This document shows positions 43,134 to 51,533 of a stretch of DNA of 64,000 nucleotides, piece after piece (position 1 is the stretch's first letter; each line of letters starts with the position of its first letter). Location: positions 1,051,081 through 1,115,080 of the forward strand of contig CAVPVD010000001.1 of assembly GCA_963709155.1 (NCBI GenBank). The letters run 5' to 3'. The translations under genes and the position numbers were made by a program. Under the pieces are notes generated by a model that worked only from the letters and a program-made list of their open reading frames with translations, did not search any database and was not told the DNA's origin. This DNA comes from Bog-159 sp963709155 (GTDB lineage Bacteria; Acidobacteriota; Terriglobia; Bryobacterales; Bryobacteraceae).

Positions 43134-43356
43134 CTCATCTGAGACCCGTTGCCGCTCAATAAGTTAGAGGTTGCTTTTCGGAGCCGCAAAGATGATGAAA
43201 ACCATGTTTGTGGGGCGGCCAATCTTGGCCCGGGGTCCCCTCTGGGGGCGGCTTTCGAGCCGGCTTAGCCGCCTGACAGGCGGCTGCGGGCATGATTGCC
43301 CGCCCCACGGTGAGTCCAACCGGCTCGGCCGGCGGCCCCGCTAAAGCGTGCGCCAC
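43134..43356 (-). repeat. Long inverted repeat, right arm (family B)
   Basis: The inverse of 41596-41859: CTCATCTGAGACCCGTTGCC, CTCAATAAGTTAGAGGTTGC, GGGCGGCCAATCTTGGCCCG, GGCTGCGGGCATGATTGCCC and CCCCGCTAAAGCGTGCGCCAC follow in order. It ends 8 bases from the HDOD stop. The stretch from 42986 to 43133, upstream of the DHFR-like start, shows no feature except a possible promoter region. Confidence 0.85.
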
Positions 43357-43363
43357 ACCTGCG

Positions 43364-44203
43364 CTAGATGGGAGCTGCGGAGAGGCGCTTGGCGATGGAG
43401 GCTTGGAACTCTTCGGGCTTACCGCGCCCAAAGGACGACGCATTGGGCAGGAACGCGATCAACTCCGGATAGGACCAGGGCTTATCGGGCGGGAACGCGA
43501 CATAGCCCAGCGTATCGCTGAGCCGCCAGCTTACTTTGACCACGTTGTCGAGGCTGATTTCGCCCGCGATGGGTTCTTCGTGGTGAACGGCGATGGCGGC
43601 GGCTAGTTCGTCCGGGTAGTCCCAGTCCTGGGCGAGGTATGAGCCGGCGAGGCAGTGATCGATATCGAAAAGATCCCGCTCGGTCTGTAGCAGATCGAAT
43701 CCGAACTCCCGGGTGACGTCCAGCATGCGCGAATATTCCTCGGGATAGGCGGACATCAGCCCGAGGGTCCCCAGGTTATGCAGCAGGCCGGCAGTATAAG
43801 CCGTGTCGGCGGCTATGCCGCTAACGCGGGCGGCTTCTTCGGCGATCAGGGCGGTGGCCAAGCTATGGATCCACACCTTGCGCAGCGCGTTGACCCGGAC
43901 CGCGGACCGAATCATACGGTTAACGGCCACTAGCGTCGCCATGGTCTTGACGCGATCGAGACCCAGCAAAACGATAGCCTGCGAGACGCTCTTCACCCCT
44001 TGACGGACTCCGAACAAGGCCGAATTCGCGAAACGGAGCAATTCCGCGGAAAAGGACGGGTCCATCTTGACCAGATCGCCGAGTTCCCGGATACCGATGT
44101 CTTCCTGGGTCACCAGGGTGAGCACGCGCTGGGCGATCGCCGGGAAGGGTGGCAGAAGGCGCAAGGCCCAGGGTGCCTGTGGACGGGCGAGAAGTTGGGA
44201 CAT
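43364..44203 (-). CDS. HDOD domain protein
   Basis: This 279-residue protein has an HDOD domain: LLPPFPAIAQRVLTLVTQEDIGIRELGDLVKMDPSFSAELLRFANSALFGVRQGVKSVSQAIVLLGLDRVKTMATL (16-91), ALIAEEAARVSGIAADTAYTAGLLHNLGTLGL (117-148), where the usual HD is HN (LLHNLG), so catalysis is unlikely. It has no receiver or output domain fused. HDOD proteins mediate protein-protein signalling, for example in chemotaxis or type IV pili control. GGAAA precedes the ATG. The next gene on this strand is a NarL-type response regulator, 45 bases upstream, so the two may form a signalling unit. Confidence 0.9.
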   Translation of the reverse strand: MSQLLARPQAPWALRLLPPFPAIAQRVLTLVTQEDIGIRELGDLVKMDPSFSAELLRFANSALFGVRQGVKSVSQAIVLLGLDRVKTMATLVAVNRMIRSAVRVNALRKVWIHSLATALIAEEAARVSGIAADTAYTAGLLHNLGTLGLMSAYPEEYSRMLDVTREFGFDLLQTERDLFDIDHCLAGSYLAQDWDYPDELAAAIAVHHEEPIAGEISLDNVVKVSWRLSDTLGYVAFPPDKPWSYPELIAFLPNASSFGRGKPEEFQASIAKRLSAAPI

Positions 44204-44248
44204 AACGTTTCCTGCTGACTGATCGGCGGAAACGAGCCTGGAGATTAG

Positions 44249-44929
44249 TCACTCATCGTGCGCAGACAGGCCCGTGCGGCCACCGTCGACGATGCCGCAC
44301 TCCAAAGCGATACGCACTAGGCCGGCGCGGCTGGAGACGCCCAGTTTCTCCATCACCCGGCGGCGGTAAGTTTCCACCGTCTTGACGCTAAGCGAGAGTT
44401 CGTCGGCCGCCGCCTGGTTGGTGTGGCCGGAGGCGATCATAGCCAGGACCTGTTTCTCACGCTTACTGAGAGCATCGAGCGGTGACGCGGGCGGCTCTTT
44501 GCCGGCCAGAAGCGTCTTCAGCGACCCACCGCCCGCCAGGGTCACATTGACGTACGACCTGCCGCCGGCCACGGTGCGAATGGCCTGAGTCAATTCGGTG
44601 GCATCGGCCTGCTTGGCCACGTAGCCAGCGGCGCCGGACGCCAGGGCCGACCGCAAATAGGCCTGATCGTCGTGTGTGGAGAGGATCAGGATGCGGGAGT
44701 TGGGCGAGGCCTGCCGTAAGGGGGCGATGGCGTCCAGCCCCGAACAACCGGGAAGACCGATATCCAAGACCATCACATCGGGCCGTAGTTCGCGGGCCTG
44801 GCGGACAGCCTCGATGGCGCTGGCGGCCTCCGCGACCACTTCCATATCGGCCTGGTAATCCACGAGCATGCGAACTCCGGCTCTGACGACAGAGTGATCG
44901 TCGATCAGTTGGACGCGGATCTTCGGCAT
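44249..44929 (-). CDS. NarL/FixJ-family response regulator
   Basis: This 226-residue regulator has a receiver domain (VQLIDDHSVVRAGVRMLV, acidic pocket at 10-11; phosphoacceptor Asp56 in VMVLDIGLPGCSG; Lys105 region VAKQADATELTQAIRTV) and a LuxR-type HTH (LSKREKQVLAMIASGHTNQAAADELSLSVKTVETYRRRVMEKLGV, about 152-197). The HTH tail ends DGGRTGLSAHDE. Phosphorylation by a partner kinase (not adjacent in this window) should trigger dimerisation and DNA binding. It is divergent from the stand-alone receiver gene, with about 96 bases between their starts. Confidence 0.93.
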   Translation of the reverse strand: MPKIRVQLIDDHSVVRAGVRMLVDYQADMEVVAEAASAIEAVRQARELRPDVMVLDIGLPGCSGLDAIAPLRQASPNSRILILSTHDDQAYLRSALASGAAGYVAKQADATELTQAIRTVAGGRSYVNVTLAGGGSLKTLLAGKEPPASPLDALSKREKQVLAMIASGHTNQAAADELSLSVKTVETYRRRVMEKLGVSSRAGLVRIALECGIVDGGRTGLSAHDE

Positions 44930-45025
44930 CGGCGGTTACCACTATAGCAGGCGGGTTTTCCCCGTGCGGCACAGGGGGATTTCCCCGATCCAAAACGCGG
45001 ATTATCTGCGATGATGGACTGAGCC

Positions 45026-45436
45026 ATGCCTGCGGAGCCGAGCGCGCCGGTAATGAAGGGGCAGACCATCCTGGTGGTCGACGATCAGGCGCAGATCCGC
45101 AGCCTGATCCGGCAGACGCTGGAACGGCATGGCGCGGTGATACTGGAAGCGGCCAATGGCCTGGAGGCCCTGGCCATCCGGAAACGGTCCGGTAGCGCCT
45201 TAACGCTGGTGATTGTCGACTTCCTGATGCCTGGGCTTAGCGGTTTGGATTTGGCCGCCCAATTAAACCGGGATTCGCCCGGGATTCAGATACTTTATAT
45301 GTCGTCGGCCGGCGAATCGATCGCCATGGAAAGCCTGCTCCGTGAATCACCCGAACATGTGCTGCTGAAGCCTTTCACGCTGGAGGATCTCATCGCGCGG
45401 GTGCAGTCTTTACTGGCGCGGGGGTGCGGGACATAA
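45026..45436 (+). CDS. Stand-alone response regulator receiver domain
   Basis: This 136-residue CheY-like protein shows TILVVDDQAQIRSLIRQTLERHG (acidic residues 19-20), the phosphoacceptor Asp65 in LVIVDFLMPGLSG, the switch Ser/Thr region in ILYMSSAGES, and VLLKPFTLEDLI with Lys115. There is no output domain, so it probably signals through protein contacts. The start could be ATG 45026 or the internal Met10 (45053); there is no good Shine-Dalgarno sequence at either. Its 3' end abuts a family A repeat. Confidence 0.88.
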   Translation: MPAEPSAPVMKGQTILVVDDQAQIRSLIRQTLERHGAVILEAANGLEALAIRKRSGSALTLVIVDFLMPGLSGLDLAAQLNRDSPGIQILYMSSAGESIAMESLLRESPEHVLLKPFTLEDLIARVQSLLARGCGT

Positions 45437-45650
45437 ATGTGGAAGGGGTGCAGCTTTTCTTTTTTGTCGCCATTTATCGAGCGTATATGATGCACTCGGT
45501 TAGGAGAAGCGTACGCACGCCAGGCGTGTGTTTGAGGCTCAAAACTTCTAATCGGAGACGAGCGCTGGGACGCTCCCTAACGGTCGCGGCTCAGCCGATT
45601 GGCGGCTCAGCCGATTGGGATCAACTTCTCCACTTTTCATGTCGCCCACC
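45436..45650 (+). repeat. Dispersed intergenic repeat, family A (longest clear copy)
   Basis: AATGTGGAAGGGGTGCAGCT, GCGTATATGATGCACTCGGT, TAGGAGAAGCGTAC, TTTGAGGCTCAAAACTTCTA, GACGAGCGCTGGGACGCTCC, ACGGTCGCGGCTCAGCCGAT and GGCTCAGCCGATTGGGATCA occur in order. The left half matches 14825-14910 and the right half matches 29776-29886, so those two copies are parts of this unit. It fills the 269-base gap before the parvulin gene. Confidence 0.78.
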
Positions 45651-45705
45651 CTTGGCGCAGCAGAGTAGCGCCGGTTCGCGTTAGACTGAAGGAACCAACA
45701 ACCTC

Positions 45706-46620
45706 ATGAAGTCATTCATTTTTTTCCTTCTTACAGCCGGGGTGTGGGCGCAGTCGGCCGCGCCTCCCGCGAATTTCAACGCCGGCCAGCATATGGCGCC
45801 GGTTCCGCCGGACACGGTGGTGGCCACTTTCGAGGACGGCCGGAAACTTACAGCGGGCGAGCTGACCAGCTTCCTGGCGGCGATGCCCCCGAACATGCAA
45901 CAGGCGGCGCGCCGCGACCGGCGGGCCTTCGCGCAGCAATTCGCCTTGATGCAGCGGCTTTCGGAACTGGCCGATAAGGCCAAGCTCGGCGAACAGAGCC
46001 CCACGCGCGAAGCGCTGGCTTTTAACCGCATGTACCTGCTGATGAACGCGCAGTTGCACGAAGTGCTGACCGGTATCAGTGTGCCGACCGCCGAGGTGGA
46101 AGCTTTCTACGATAAGAATAAGGAACGCTTTACCGAGGTCAAGGTGAAGGCGATCTATATACCCTTTACCGCGGACGCGCCGGGCGCCGCAGGGAAGCAC
46201 CTTACCGAAGCCGAAGCACAGGCCAAGATCGCGAAGCTGCGGGCGGACATTGTGGCGGGCGCGGACTTCGTGAAACTGGTGAAAGAGAATTCGGAAGATC
46301 AGACATCCGCGGCCAAGGATGGGGACTTTGGTACTCTGCACAGCACTGACAATCTGCCGGAACCGATCCGCAAGGCCGTGTTCGCGCTGAAACGGGGAGA
46401 GGTGAGCGAGCCCGTCAAGCAGCCTAACGGCTTCTACCTGTTCCGCGCCGAAGAAGTCACCGCGCAGCCTCTCGCCCAGGTGCAGGAAGCGATCGTCAAC
46501 GAACTGAAAGAGGCCAAATTCAAGAAGTGGATGGACGGCATGACCGCGACGCTGAATTTCAAGATTCAAAATGACGCGTTCTTCGCCGAAGGCGGCGGCG
46601 CGGCGGCCGCGGGCAAATAA
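45706..46620 (+). CDS. Secreted parvulin-type peptidyl-prolyl isomerase
   Basis: This 304-residue protein has a signal peptide (MKSFIFFLLTAGVWAQ) and a parvulin (rotamase) domain in the second half: VKAIYIPFTADAP, IAKLRADIVAGADFVKLVKENSEDQTSAAKDGDFGTLHSTDNLPEPIRKAVFALKRGEVSEPVKQPNGFYLFRAEEV. This is the canonical PpiC pattern (sDqtsaa, dlG.l, evs.pv....gyhl). The N-terminal region (about 35-125) is a SurA-like helical chaperone part. It is a periplasmic foldase, the second of this type in the window. It ends in a low-complexity EGGGAAAAGK tail. Confidence 0.88.
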   Translation: MKSFIFFLLTAGVWAQSAAPPANFNAGQHMAPVPPDTVVATFEDGRKLTAGELTSFLAAMPPNMQQAARRDRRAFAQQFALMQRLSELADKAKLGEQSPTREALAFNRMYLLMNAQLHEVLTGISVPTAEVEAFYDKNKERFTEVKVKAIYIPFTADAPGAAGKHLTEAEAQAKIAKLRADIVAGADFVKLVKENSEDQTSAAKDGDFGTLHSTDNLPEPIRKAVFALKRGEVSEPVKQPNGFYLFRAEEVTAQPLAQVQEAIVNELKEAKFKKWMDGMTATLNFKIQNDAFFAEGGGAAAAGK

Positions 46621-46627
46621 GCCTGAG

Positions 46628-46735
46628 ATCGGGTACCCGTGGCGCGCTTCAGCGGGACTTGCTTACGCTCGCCAAAGATCGGGTCTGGAGACCCTCTGCA
46701 GGCGTAGACGCCTGGCCCACCAAACTTAAGCGCGC
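46628..46735. repeat. Palindromic repeat between convergent genes
   Basis: GTGGCGCGCTTCAGCGGGAC at the left pairs with AAGCGCGCGCCAC at the right (about 46731), with inner hairpins GGGTCTGGAGACCC and AGGCGTAGACGCCT. The outer arm resembles the end of the family B arms (GTGGCGCACGCTTCAGCG). It lies between the parvulin gene and the secreted protein gene and may also act as a bidirectional terminator, but it has no U-tract. Confidence 0.6.
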
Positions 46736-46748
46736 GCCACGAACACGC

Positions 46749-47282
46749 TTAGTATTTGTAGTCTAAGTAGATCTGGCAGGCGCCCTGTCCTGTGCACAGG
46801 CTGGCGGCGGCTCCATTAACCTGAATGCGGCCAATGTGCTTGCCGTCGTTGAGCGAAAATATGCGTTCGTCGGGGTTTCCGGTTTTCTGCCACTTGTCCC
46901 AGGAAATCTTATGGGAGAATTTGAGGTGCAGGCCCTTATTGGTGGAGATGGAAGAGAGGGTCAGTTTACTGCCGTTGTAGGTCACCTTGATGGACCACGG
47001 CTTTGTCGCGTCGATGCCGCATAGCGATGAGCCCGAACATTGACTGGCGCCTCCATCGGTAATCTGCACAGCACCCAGCACGCCCGTGCCGATGAGATGG
47101 CGCAGTTCGTACTTAGTGGGATTCCATGTCTGACCGGCATCGAGCCCATCGGCATGAAGCACGATGGAGCCGTCTTTGACCGTCACCTTGGTATCGCCGG
47201 ATTGAGCCTCAATCGGCGCCGGGTTGCCGCATAGCAGCAGTAACGCCAGCGTGAGTGAACTTCCGTATGTGATCCGTAGCAT
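46749..47282 (-). CDS. Secreted hypothetical protein
   Basis: This 177-residue protein has a signal peptide (MLRITYGSSLTLALLLLCGNPAPIEAQ). The mature part is beta-rich (VTVKDGSIVLHADGLDAGQTWNPTKYELRHLIGTGVLGAVQITDGG...) with Cys pairs (CSGSSLCG; CTGQGACQ), suggesting disulfides. No family is recognised. The ATG at 47282 was chosen because longer readings run antisense over the kinase gene. It starts 20 bases after the kinase stop on the same strand. Confidence 0.75.
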   Translation of the reverse strand: MLRITYGSSLTLALLLLCGNPAPIEAQSGDTKVTVKDGSIVLHADGLDAGQTWNPTKYELRHLIGTGVLGAVQITDGGASQCSGSSLCGIDATKPWSIKVTYNGSKLTLSSISTNKGLHLKFSHKISWDKWQKTGNPDERIFSLNDGKHIGRIQVNGAAASLCTGQGACQIYLDYKY

Positions 47283-47302
47283 AAGTGGGTCGATTCCTTC
47301 CG

Positions 47303-50131
47303 TTAGTGTATATCGGGCGTCCCGGGGTAGGCGCGCAGCAGTTCCGCATGCATGCGCCGGATAACCGGGCGGTCCAGGTACGAGCGAAAATCTTCCGCCG
47401 GCCAGGAATTCTGCAATACGGCGATCGCGGCGGCAGCCCGGGCGGCAACCGCGGGGTCCGGCCCGCCGGCGCGCAGCCGCAGCACGCACGCGCGCCAGAG
47501 CGATTCCGGCTTCCCGGCCGATTCGTAATAGGCCTGCGCACGGCCGGCGTATCCGGCAGCGGCCGGGCGATCTCCGGCGGCCAGAGCGGCTTCCGCCTCG
47601 CCCAGCAGCGCGTCGGCTTCCGCCGGGGGCTTGCCCGCGGAATGCGCCAGGTCGAACGCTCGGCGGCACGCTTCCAGTCCGCGCGCCCCGGCGCCGGAGC
47701 GCGCCAACGCCAGACCCAGCGCCAGGTTGGCGCCACGCTGCGTTTCCCGGTCGCTGGCATCGGCCCTGCGGAGCAAGGCTTCGGCCTTGACGCGCACTTC
47801 GCCGAAACGTTCCTGCATCAAAAGGATTTGCAGAGCGCTGACGGGATTGGCGCTTGCAGCGTTGTCGGAGACCGCCGTAACGGCGCCTTTGTGGCCAATC
47901 ATGGCATGCTCCAGGGCCGCGTTCAGTTCGCTGTTGGCGGTGCCGGACGAATTGCCGATGGCTGCGAAGGTGCGGCGAGTCTCCTCGAACATGCGCAGCG
48001 CCTGCGGCCAGCGATCCTGGATCTCTTCGAGCGAGGCCAGTCCTTCCTGTGCGAGCGCCAACGGCAGCGAGGGGCCCGCCGGCCCCATGGTGGACACGAT
48101 TTCCGCGAAGTTGCGCCGGGCCCCCTCGTAGTCGCCCTTATCACGCGCGGCACGGCCCAGCAGAAGAAGCGCGATAGCGCCCTCGGAGCGGAATCCCCCC
48201 TGCCGGTAAAATGCCAGGGCCGCTTGTACGTCGCGCACGCCCTGCGCGGTATCGCCCGCCTGGATGCGGATGCTGCCCAGGTTCACCAGCGCGCGAGCTT
48301 CCGAGCGCTTCTCATGGTTGCGTCTGGCGATGTCGAGTGCTTCCTGGATCGTGCGGAGGGCCTCGCCCGTGCGGTCCTTGAAAAACAGCGTGTTACCCAA
48401 GTCGATTAGCCCGCGCGACACCAGGTTCTCGATGCCGGCCGCGCGCGCGATGGCAATCGCGCGGTTGGCGTCGTCCAAGGCCTGGGCGGTCATGCCGGCC
48501 TCCAGGTAATCGCCGCTCGACAAAAGCAGGAGCTTGATCTGCTGCTGGTCGTTGCCGGTGACGCGGGCGGCTTCGAGAGCCTTGCCGATCAGTTCGCGGG
48601 CCTCGGCCGGCGTGCGCGCGAAACGGGCGCGAACATACGCGCACTCCGTCACGCCTTCCACGCTGGAGGCCGCCTGAAACAGATTTTCGGCGCGATCGAG
48701 CGAACGGCCAGCATCCTCGGGCGCCCCGGTGCGTGCCTGCAAAGATCCCAGCCGGAGCCAGGCGGCGGCGTTCTGGGGATCCAGGCGAACCGCTTCCGCA
48801 TAAGCTGCCAGGGCTTTTTTCGTATCCTGGTTGCGCTCCTGCGCGCGGCCCAAGTCCAGCAGCGCGCCGCCGCGTTCGTCCGGGCCGGTTCGCGCGCTCA
48901 TTTTCTCGAAAACCTGGGCCGCGTCCCGGAACTCGCCGGTGACGGTGAGACGGATCGCGTCCAGATGGAGTGCGTCCGCTTCCGGCAGGGAACCGCGCGA
49001 TGGCATGGCTTTCAGCAATTCGTCTTTGGCGCGCTCCAGGTAGTCGAGTTCGTACCAGGCTTCGGCGAGATAGGCGTGGGCCATGGCATAAGAAGGGTCG
49101 ATCTCGACCGCGCGCGCCAGAGCTTTGCTGGCCCGGTGATAAGCGCCGTTATGCAGCGCGGCCACGCCGTCGCGGTACCAGGGAACGGCGGCGGCCACCG
49201 GCTCGCGATGGCGCTTTGTTTCCCAAAACCAACCCAAGGCGGCGGTCCCCGCGCAGGCAACTCCTCCCGCAAGTGCGGCCACCGCGCGGCGGCGCGAAGG
49301 ACGACGTGCGGGAGTTTGAAGGTCGGCCAGCAGGCCGTCCGCCGACTGGTAGCGCTGCCGCCGGTCTTTGGCCAGCAGTTTGAGAATAATCCGGTCGAGA
49401 TACGCGGGCGACCGCGGATTCACACGCGACGGCGGCGGGGGATCCCGGGTCAACAGGTTCGCCAGAATCGAGGCCAGGTTATTCGCCGCGAATGCCGCCT
49501 TGCCTGCCAGGCACTCGTAAAGGACCGCGCCGAGCGAAAAGAGGTCCGTACGCGCATCCAGCATTTCGCCGGAGGCCTGTTCGGGCGACATGTAAAGCGG
49601 TGTCCCGGAGAAACCTTCGAGCGTTTGGGTGGCGGCTTCCGCTTGTCCGGCCATGGGAAGCACCGGCGCGCGCGCGATGCCGAAGTCGAGCACTTTGACG
49701 TCGCCGGTGGAGGTGATCTGGATATTGGCGGGCTTGATATCGCGGTGAACGATGCCGTGGCGGTGCGCTTCGGCCAGCGCCGAAGCCACGCCCGCGGCGA
49801 CTTTGAGGGTCTCGTCAACGGTCATTTGGCGCTCGCCGAGGAGGCGCGCCAGATTGGCGCCGGAGACCATCTCCATGGCGATGAACGGGTCGCCTCCGGG
49901 GTTCTCGACAAACTCGTAGATGTGTGCGATGTTGGGGTGCGAGAGGGAAGAGGCCGCGCGGGCTTCCTTCAGCAGACTGGCGCGCTCCTTCTCGTCCACG
50001 CGGCCCTGGGAGCAGAATTTGAGGGCTACATGGCGTCCGAGGGTAAGATCCTCGGCTTCATAGACGATACCCATGCCGCCTTCGCCGAGCTTGGCGACAA
50101 TCCGGTAATGCGTGACGGTGGCGCCGATCAT
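47303..50131 (-). CDS. Ser/Thr protein kinase with C-terminal TPR region
   Basis: This 942-residue Hanks-type kinase has its kinase domain at 1-260: LGEGGMGIVYEAEDLTLGRHVALKFC (Gly loop and Lys), HRDIKPANIQI (catalytic Asp), DFGIARAP (DFG), APE-like SPEQASGEMLDARTDLFSLGAVLYECLAGKAAF. A single transmembrane helix (AVAALAGGVACAGTAALGWFW, about 280-300) and a long extracytoplasmic TPR array follow (repeats such as AMAHAYLAEAWYELDYLERA, AAWLRLGSLQARTGAPEDAGRSLDRA, EALDIARRNHEKRSEARALVNLGSI). This layout is common in Acidobacteria. I chose the ATG at 50131 because a TATAAT promoter lies just upstream. Confidence 0.9.
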   Translation of the reverse strand: MIGATVTHYRIVAKLGEGGMGIVYEAEDLTLGRHVALKFCSQGRVDEKERASLLKEARAASSLSHPNIAHIYEFVENPGGDPFIAMEMVSGANLARLLGERQMTVDETLKVAAGVASALAEAHRHGIVHRDIKPANIQITSTGDVKVLDFGIARAPVLPMAGQAEAATQTLEGFSGTPLYMSPEQASGEMLDARTDLFSLGAVLYECLAGKAAFAANNLASILANLLTRDPPPPSRVNPRSPAYLDRIILKLLAKDRRQRYQSADGLLADLQTPARRPSRRRAVAALAGGVACAGTAALGWFWETKRHREPVAAAVPWYRDGVAALHNGAYHRASKALARAVEIDPSYAMAHAYLAEAWYELDYLERAKDELLKAMPSRGSLPEADALHLDAIRLTVTGEFRDAAQVFEKMSARTGPDERGGALLDLGRAQERNQDTKKALAAYAEAVRLDPQNAAAWLRLGSLQARTGAPEDAGRSLDRAENLFQAASSVEGVTECAYVRARFARTPAEARELIGKALEAARVTGNDQQQIKLLLLSSGDYLEAGMTAQALDDANRAIAIARAAGIENLVSRGLIDLGNTLFFKDRTGEALRTIQEALDIARRNHEKRSEARALVNLGSIRIQAGDTAQGVRDVQAALAFYRQGGFRSEGAIALLLLGRAARDKGDYEGARRNFAEIVSTMGPAGPSLPLALAQEGLASLEEIQDRWPQALRMFEETRRTFAAIGNSSGTANSELNAALEHAMIGHKGAVTAVSDNAASANPVSALQILLMQERFGEVRVKAEALLRRADASDRETQRGANLALGLALARSGAGARGLEACRRAFDLAHSAGKPPAEADALLGEAEAALAAGDRPAAAGYAGRAQAYYESAGKPESLWRACVLRLRAGGPDPAVAARAAAAIAVLQNSWPAEDFRSYLDRPVIRRMHAELLRAYPGTPDIH

Positions 50132-50171
50132 GAGTGGCCGGAATTCACATGCGGGAGCCGGAATGAGTGAT

Positions 50172-50200
50172 ATTATACACAATTCGCCATGAACTGTTGA
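50172..50200 (-). promoter_or_regulatory. Promoter of the Ser/Thr kinase gene
   Basis: Read on the minus strand: TCAACA (50195-50200), a 17-base spacer, and TATAAT (50172-50177), about 40 bases upstream of the ATG at 50131. The position argues against the longer TTG start at 50182, because it would lie upstream of the transcription start. Confidence 0.6.
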
Positions 50201-50212
50201 TGGCTCGTTCTA

Positions 50213-50316
50213 TCTGCGTTCATCGGCGTTCATCGGCGGCCAAGTCGTTTTGATGTTGCCGTTGGGCCGTAAGAAAAGCATATCTGGCCGCCGATGGACG
50301 CCGATAAACGCGGATA
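50213..50316. repeat. Inverted repeat with CATCGGCG units
   Basis: TCTGCGTTCATCGGCGTTCA and onward at the left mirrors GCCGATGGACGCCGATAAAC at the right (about 50285-50314), giving a roughly 30-bp imperfect stem. Inside each arm CATCGGCG is repeated. This kind of element is common in many unrelated genomes, between genes; I see no function. Confidence 0.65.
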
Positions 50317-50435
50317 AGACTTAGGGTTTGACCGATCCGTCGGCTCAAGCCGCGTTGCGGGGAATCAATGCCCTCGGCGATGGAAGGAAGAGCGATGTTA
50401 CGACTAGCTGTCGCGGCGGCATCCAATTGAGTGAG

Positions 50436-51533
50436 ATGTCCGGTCAAGCGCGCCGGCGAACTGAAGTTCGCCGCGGCACGCTGAAGCGTGCGCCACGGAC
50501 GGTTCTCATTACGGGCGCGGGCGGCTTTATTGGATCGGCGCTGGCGGAAGCGATCGCGGCGGGAGGCCCGGCCCGGCTCATCCTGCTGGATTCTTCCGAG
50601 AGCAACCTTTTTGGAATCCAGCATCGCCTGGACGCCGCCTATCCAGACATGGCGTGCGAAGCCATTTTGGGCAGCGTGACCGATGCGGCCTTGCTGAACC
50701 GCGCGTTCAGCCGCTTTCGTCCCGAGATCGTGTATCACGCGGCGGCCCTGAAGCACGTGCCTCTCCTGGAACTCAACCCGCTGGCTGCGGTGCGCAATAA
50801 TGCGATCGGCACCTACACGCTGGCACAGGCGGCGCTACGCCATGCCACACCGGCGCTGGTGCTGGTCTCGACCGATAAGGCCGTCAACCCGCGCAGTATC
50901 ATGGGCGCATCCAAGCGGATTGCCGAATTGACCGTGGCCGTACTGAGTTCCGCGGCATGCCGCATGAACGCCGTGCGTCTGGGCAACGTCATCGGATCGA
51001 CCGGCAGTGTGGTCCCCATCTTCCTGGAGCAGATCGCCCGGGGTGGGCCGGTCACCGTGACGCACCCAGACGTGTCGCGCTACTTCATCTCCGCGCAGGA
51101 GGCGGTGGCGGCGATCCTGGCGGCGGGCGCGGCGGAATGCGGCGGACGAATCCTGCTGCCGGATTTGGGCGGGCCGGAGCGCATCGCCGAGGTCGCGGGC
51201 TTTTTTATCGATGCGGCCGGGAACGGCCTAAAAAACGAAATCCCGATCCACTTTATCGGCCTGCGTCCCGGCGAAAAGCTGGCGGAGGATCTGATGTTTC
51301 AAACGGAAGTCCGCGAGGGATGCGCCGGTCCGTTGCAAGTGATCCGGACACCCGTGCCCGGGGCGGCCGAACTGCATGGGCAAATGGAACATCTCGCGCG
51401 GCTGGCTTACGGCGGCGGCGACGGCGGCGATCTGGCGGACGTGATCGAGGCGGTACGCACGCTGGTCCCCGAGTATCAGCCGAGCGATGCCATCGTCTCG
51501 GCGATGGACGCCGGAAAGAGCCTGGCCGGATGA
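50436..51533 (+). CDS. CapD/PseB-like sugar nucleotide 4,6-dehydratase or epimerase
   Basis: This 365-residue (from 50436) soluble SDR lacks the N-terminal membrane domain of CapD proteins. VLITGAGGFIGSALAEAI is the NAD-binding start; YHAAALKHVPLLELNPLAAVRNNAIGTYTLAQAA, VSTDKAVNPRSIMGASKRIAEL (with the MGASK active-site text) and RLGNVIGSTGSVVPIFLEQIARGGPVTVTHPDVSRYF are typical of polysaccharide-biosynthesis 4,6-dehydratases. The N-terminal part up to residue 20 is encoded by a REP-like repeat, and the start (ATG 50436 or TTG 50328) is uncertain. It is the first gene of a coupled three-gene cluster. Confidence 0.8.
   Translation: MSGQARRRTEVRRGTLKRAPRTVLITGAGGFIGSALAEAIAAGGPARLILLDSSESNLFGIQHRLDAAYPDMACEAILGSVTDAALLNRAFSRFRPEIVYHAAALKHVPLLELNPLAAVRNNAIGTYTLAQAALRHATPALVLVSTDKAVNPRSIMGASKRIAELTVAVLSSAACRMNAVRLGNVIGSTGSVVPIFLEQIARGGPVTVTHPDVSRYFISAQEAVAAILAAGAAECGGRILLPDLGGPERIAEVAGFFIDAAGNGLKNEIPIHFIGLRPGEKLAEDLMFQTEVREGCAGPLQVIRTPVPGAAELHGQMEHLARLAYGGGDGGDLADVIEAVRTLVPEYQPSDAIVSAMDAGKSLAG
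50453..50497. repeat. REP-like hairpin repeat inside the start of the CapD-like gene
   Basis: GGCGAACTGAAGTTCGCC (50455-50472) and GGCACGCTGAAGCGTGCGCC (50475-50494) are back-to-back hairpins. The second resembles the GTGGCGCACGCTTCAGCG ends of the family B arms at 41596 and 43340. It encodes residues before ITGAGGFIG and seems to have replaced the original gene start. Confidence 0.6.

Noticed and set aside
46749..47669. Longer start for the secreted protein at 46749-47282
   Set aside because: The extension is antisense to the kinase and has no signal peptide; the ATG at 47282 opens a perfect signal peptide.
50132..50182. TTG start 17 codons upstream for the Ser/Thr kinase
   Set aside because: The codon lies upstream of the TATAAT promoter's expected start and the added residues are not kinase-like.
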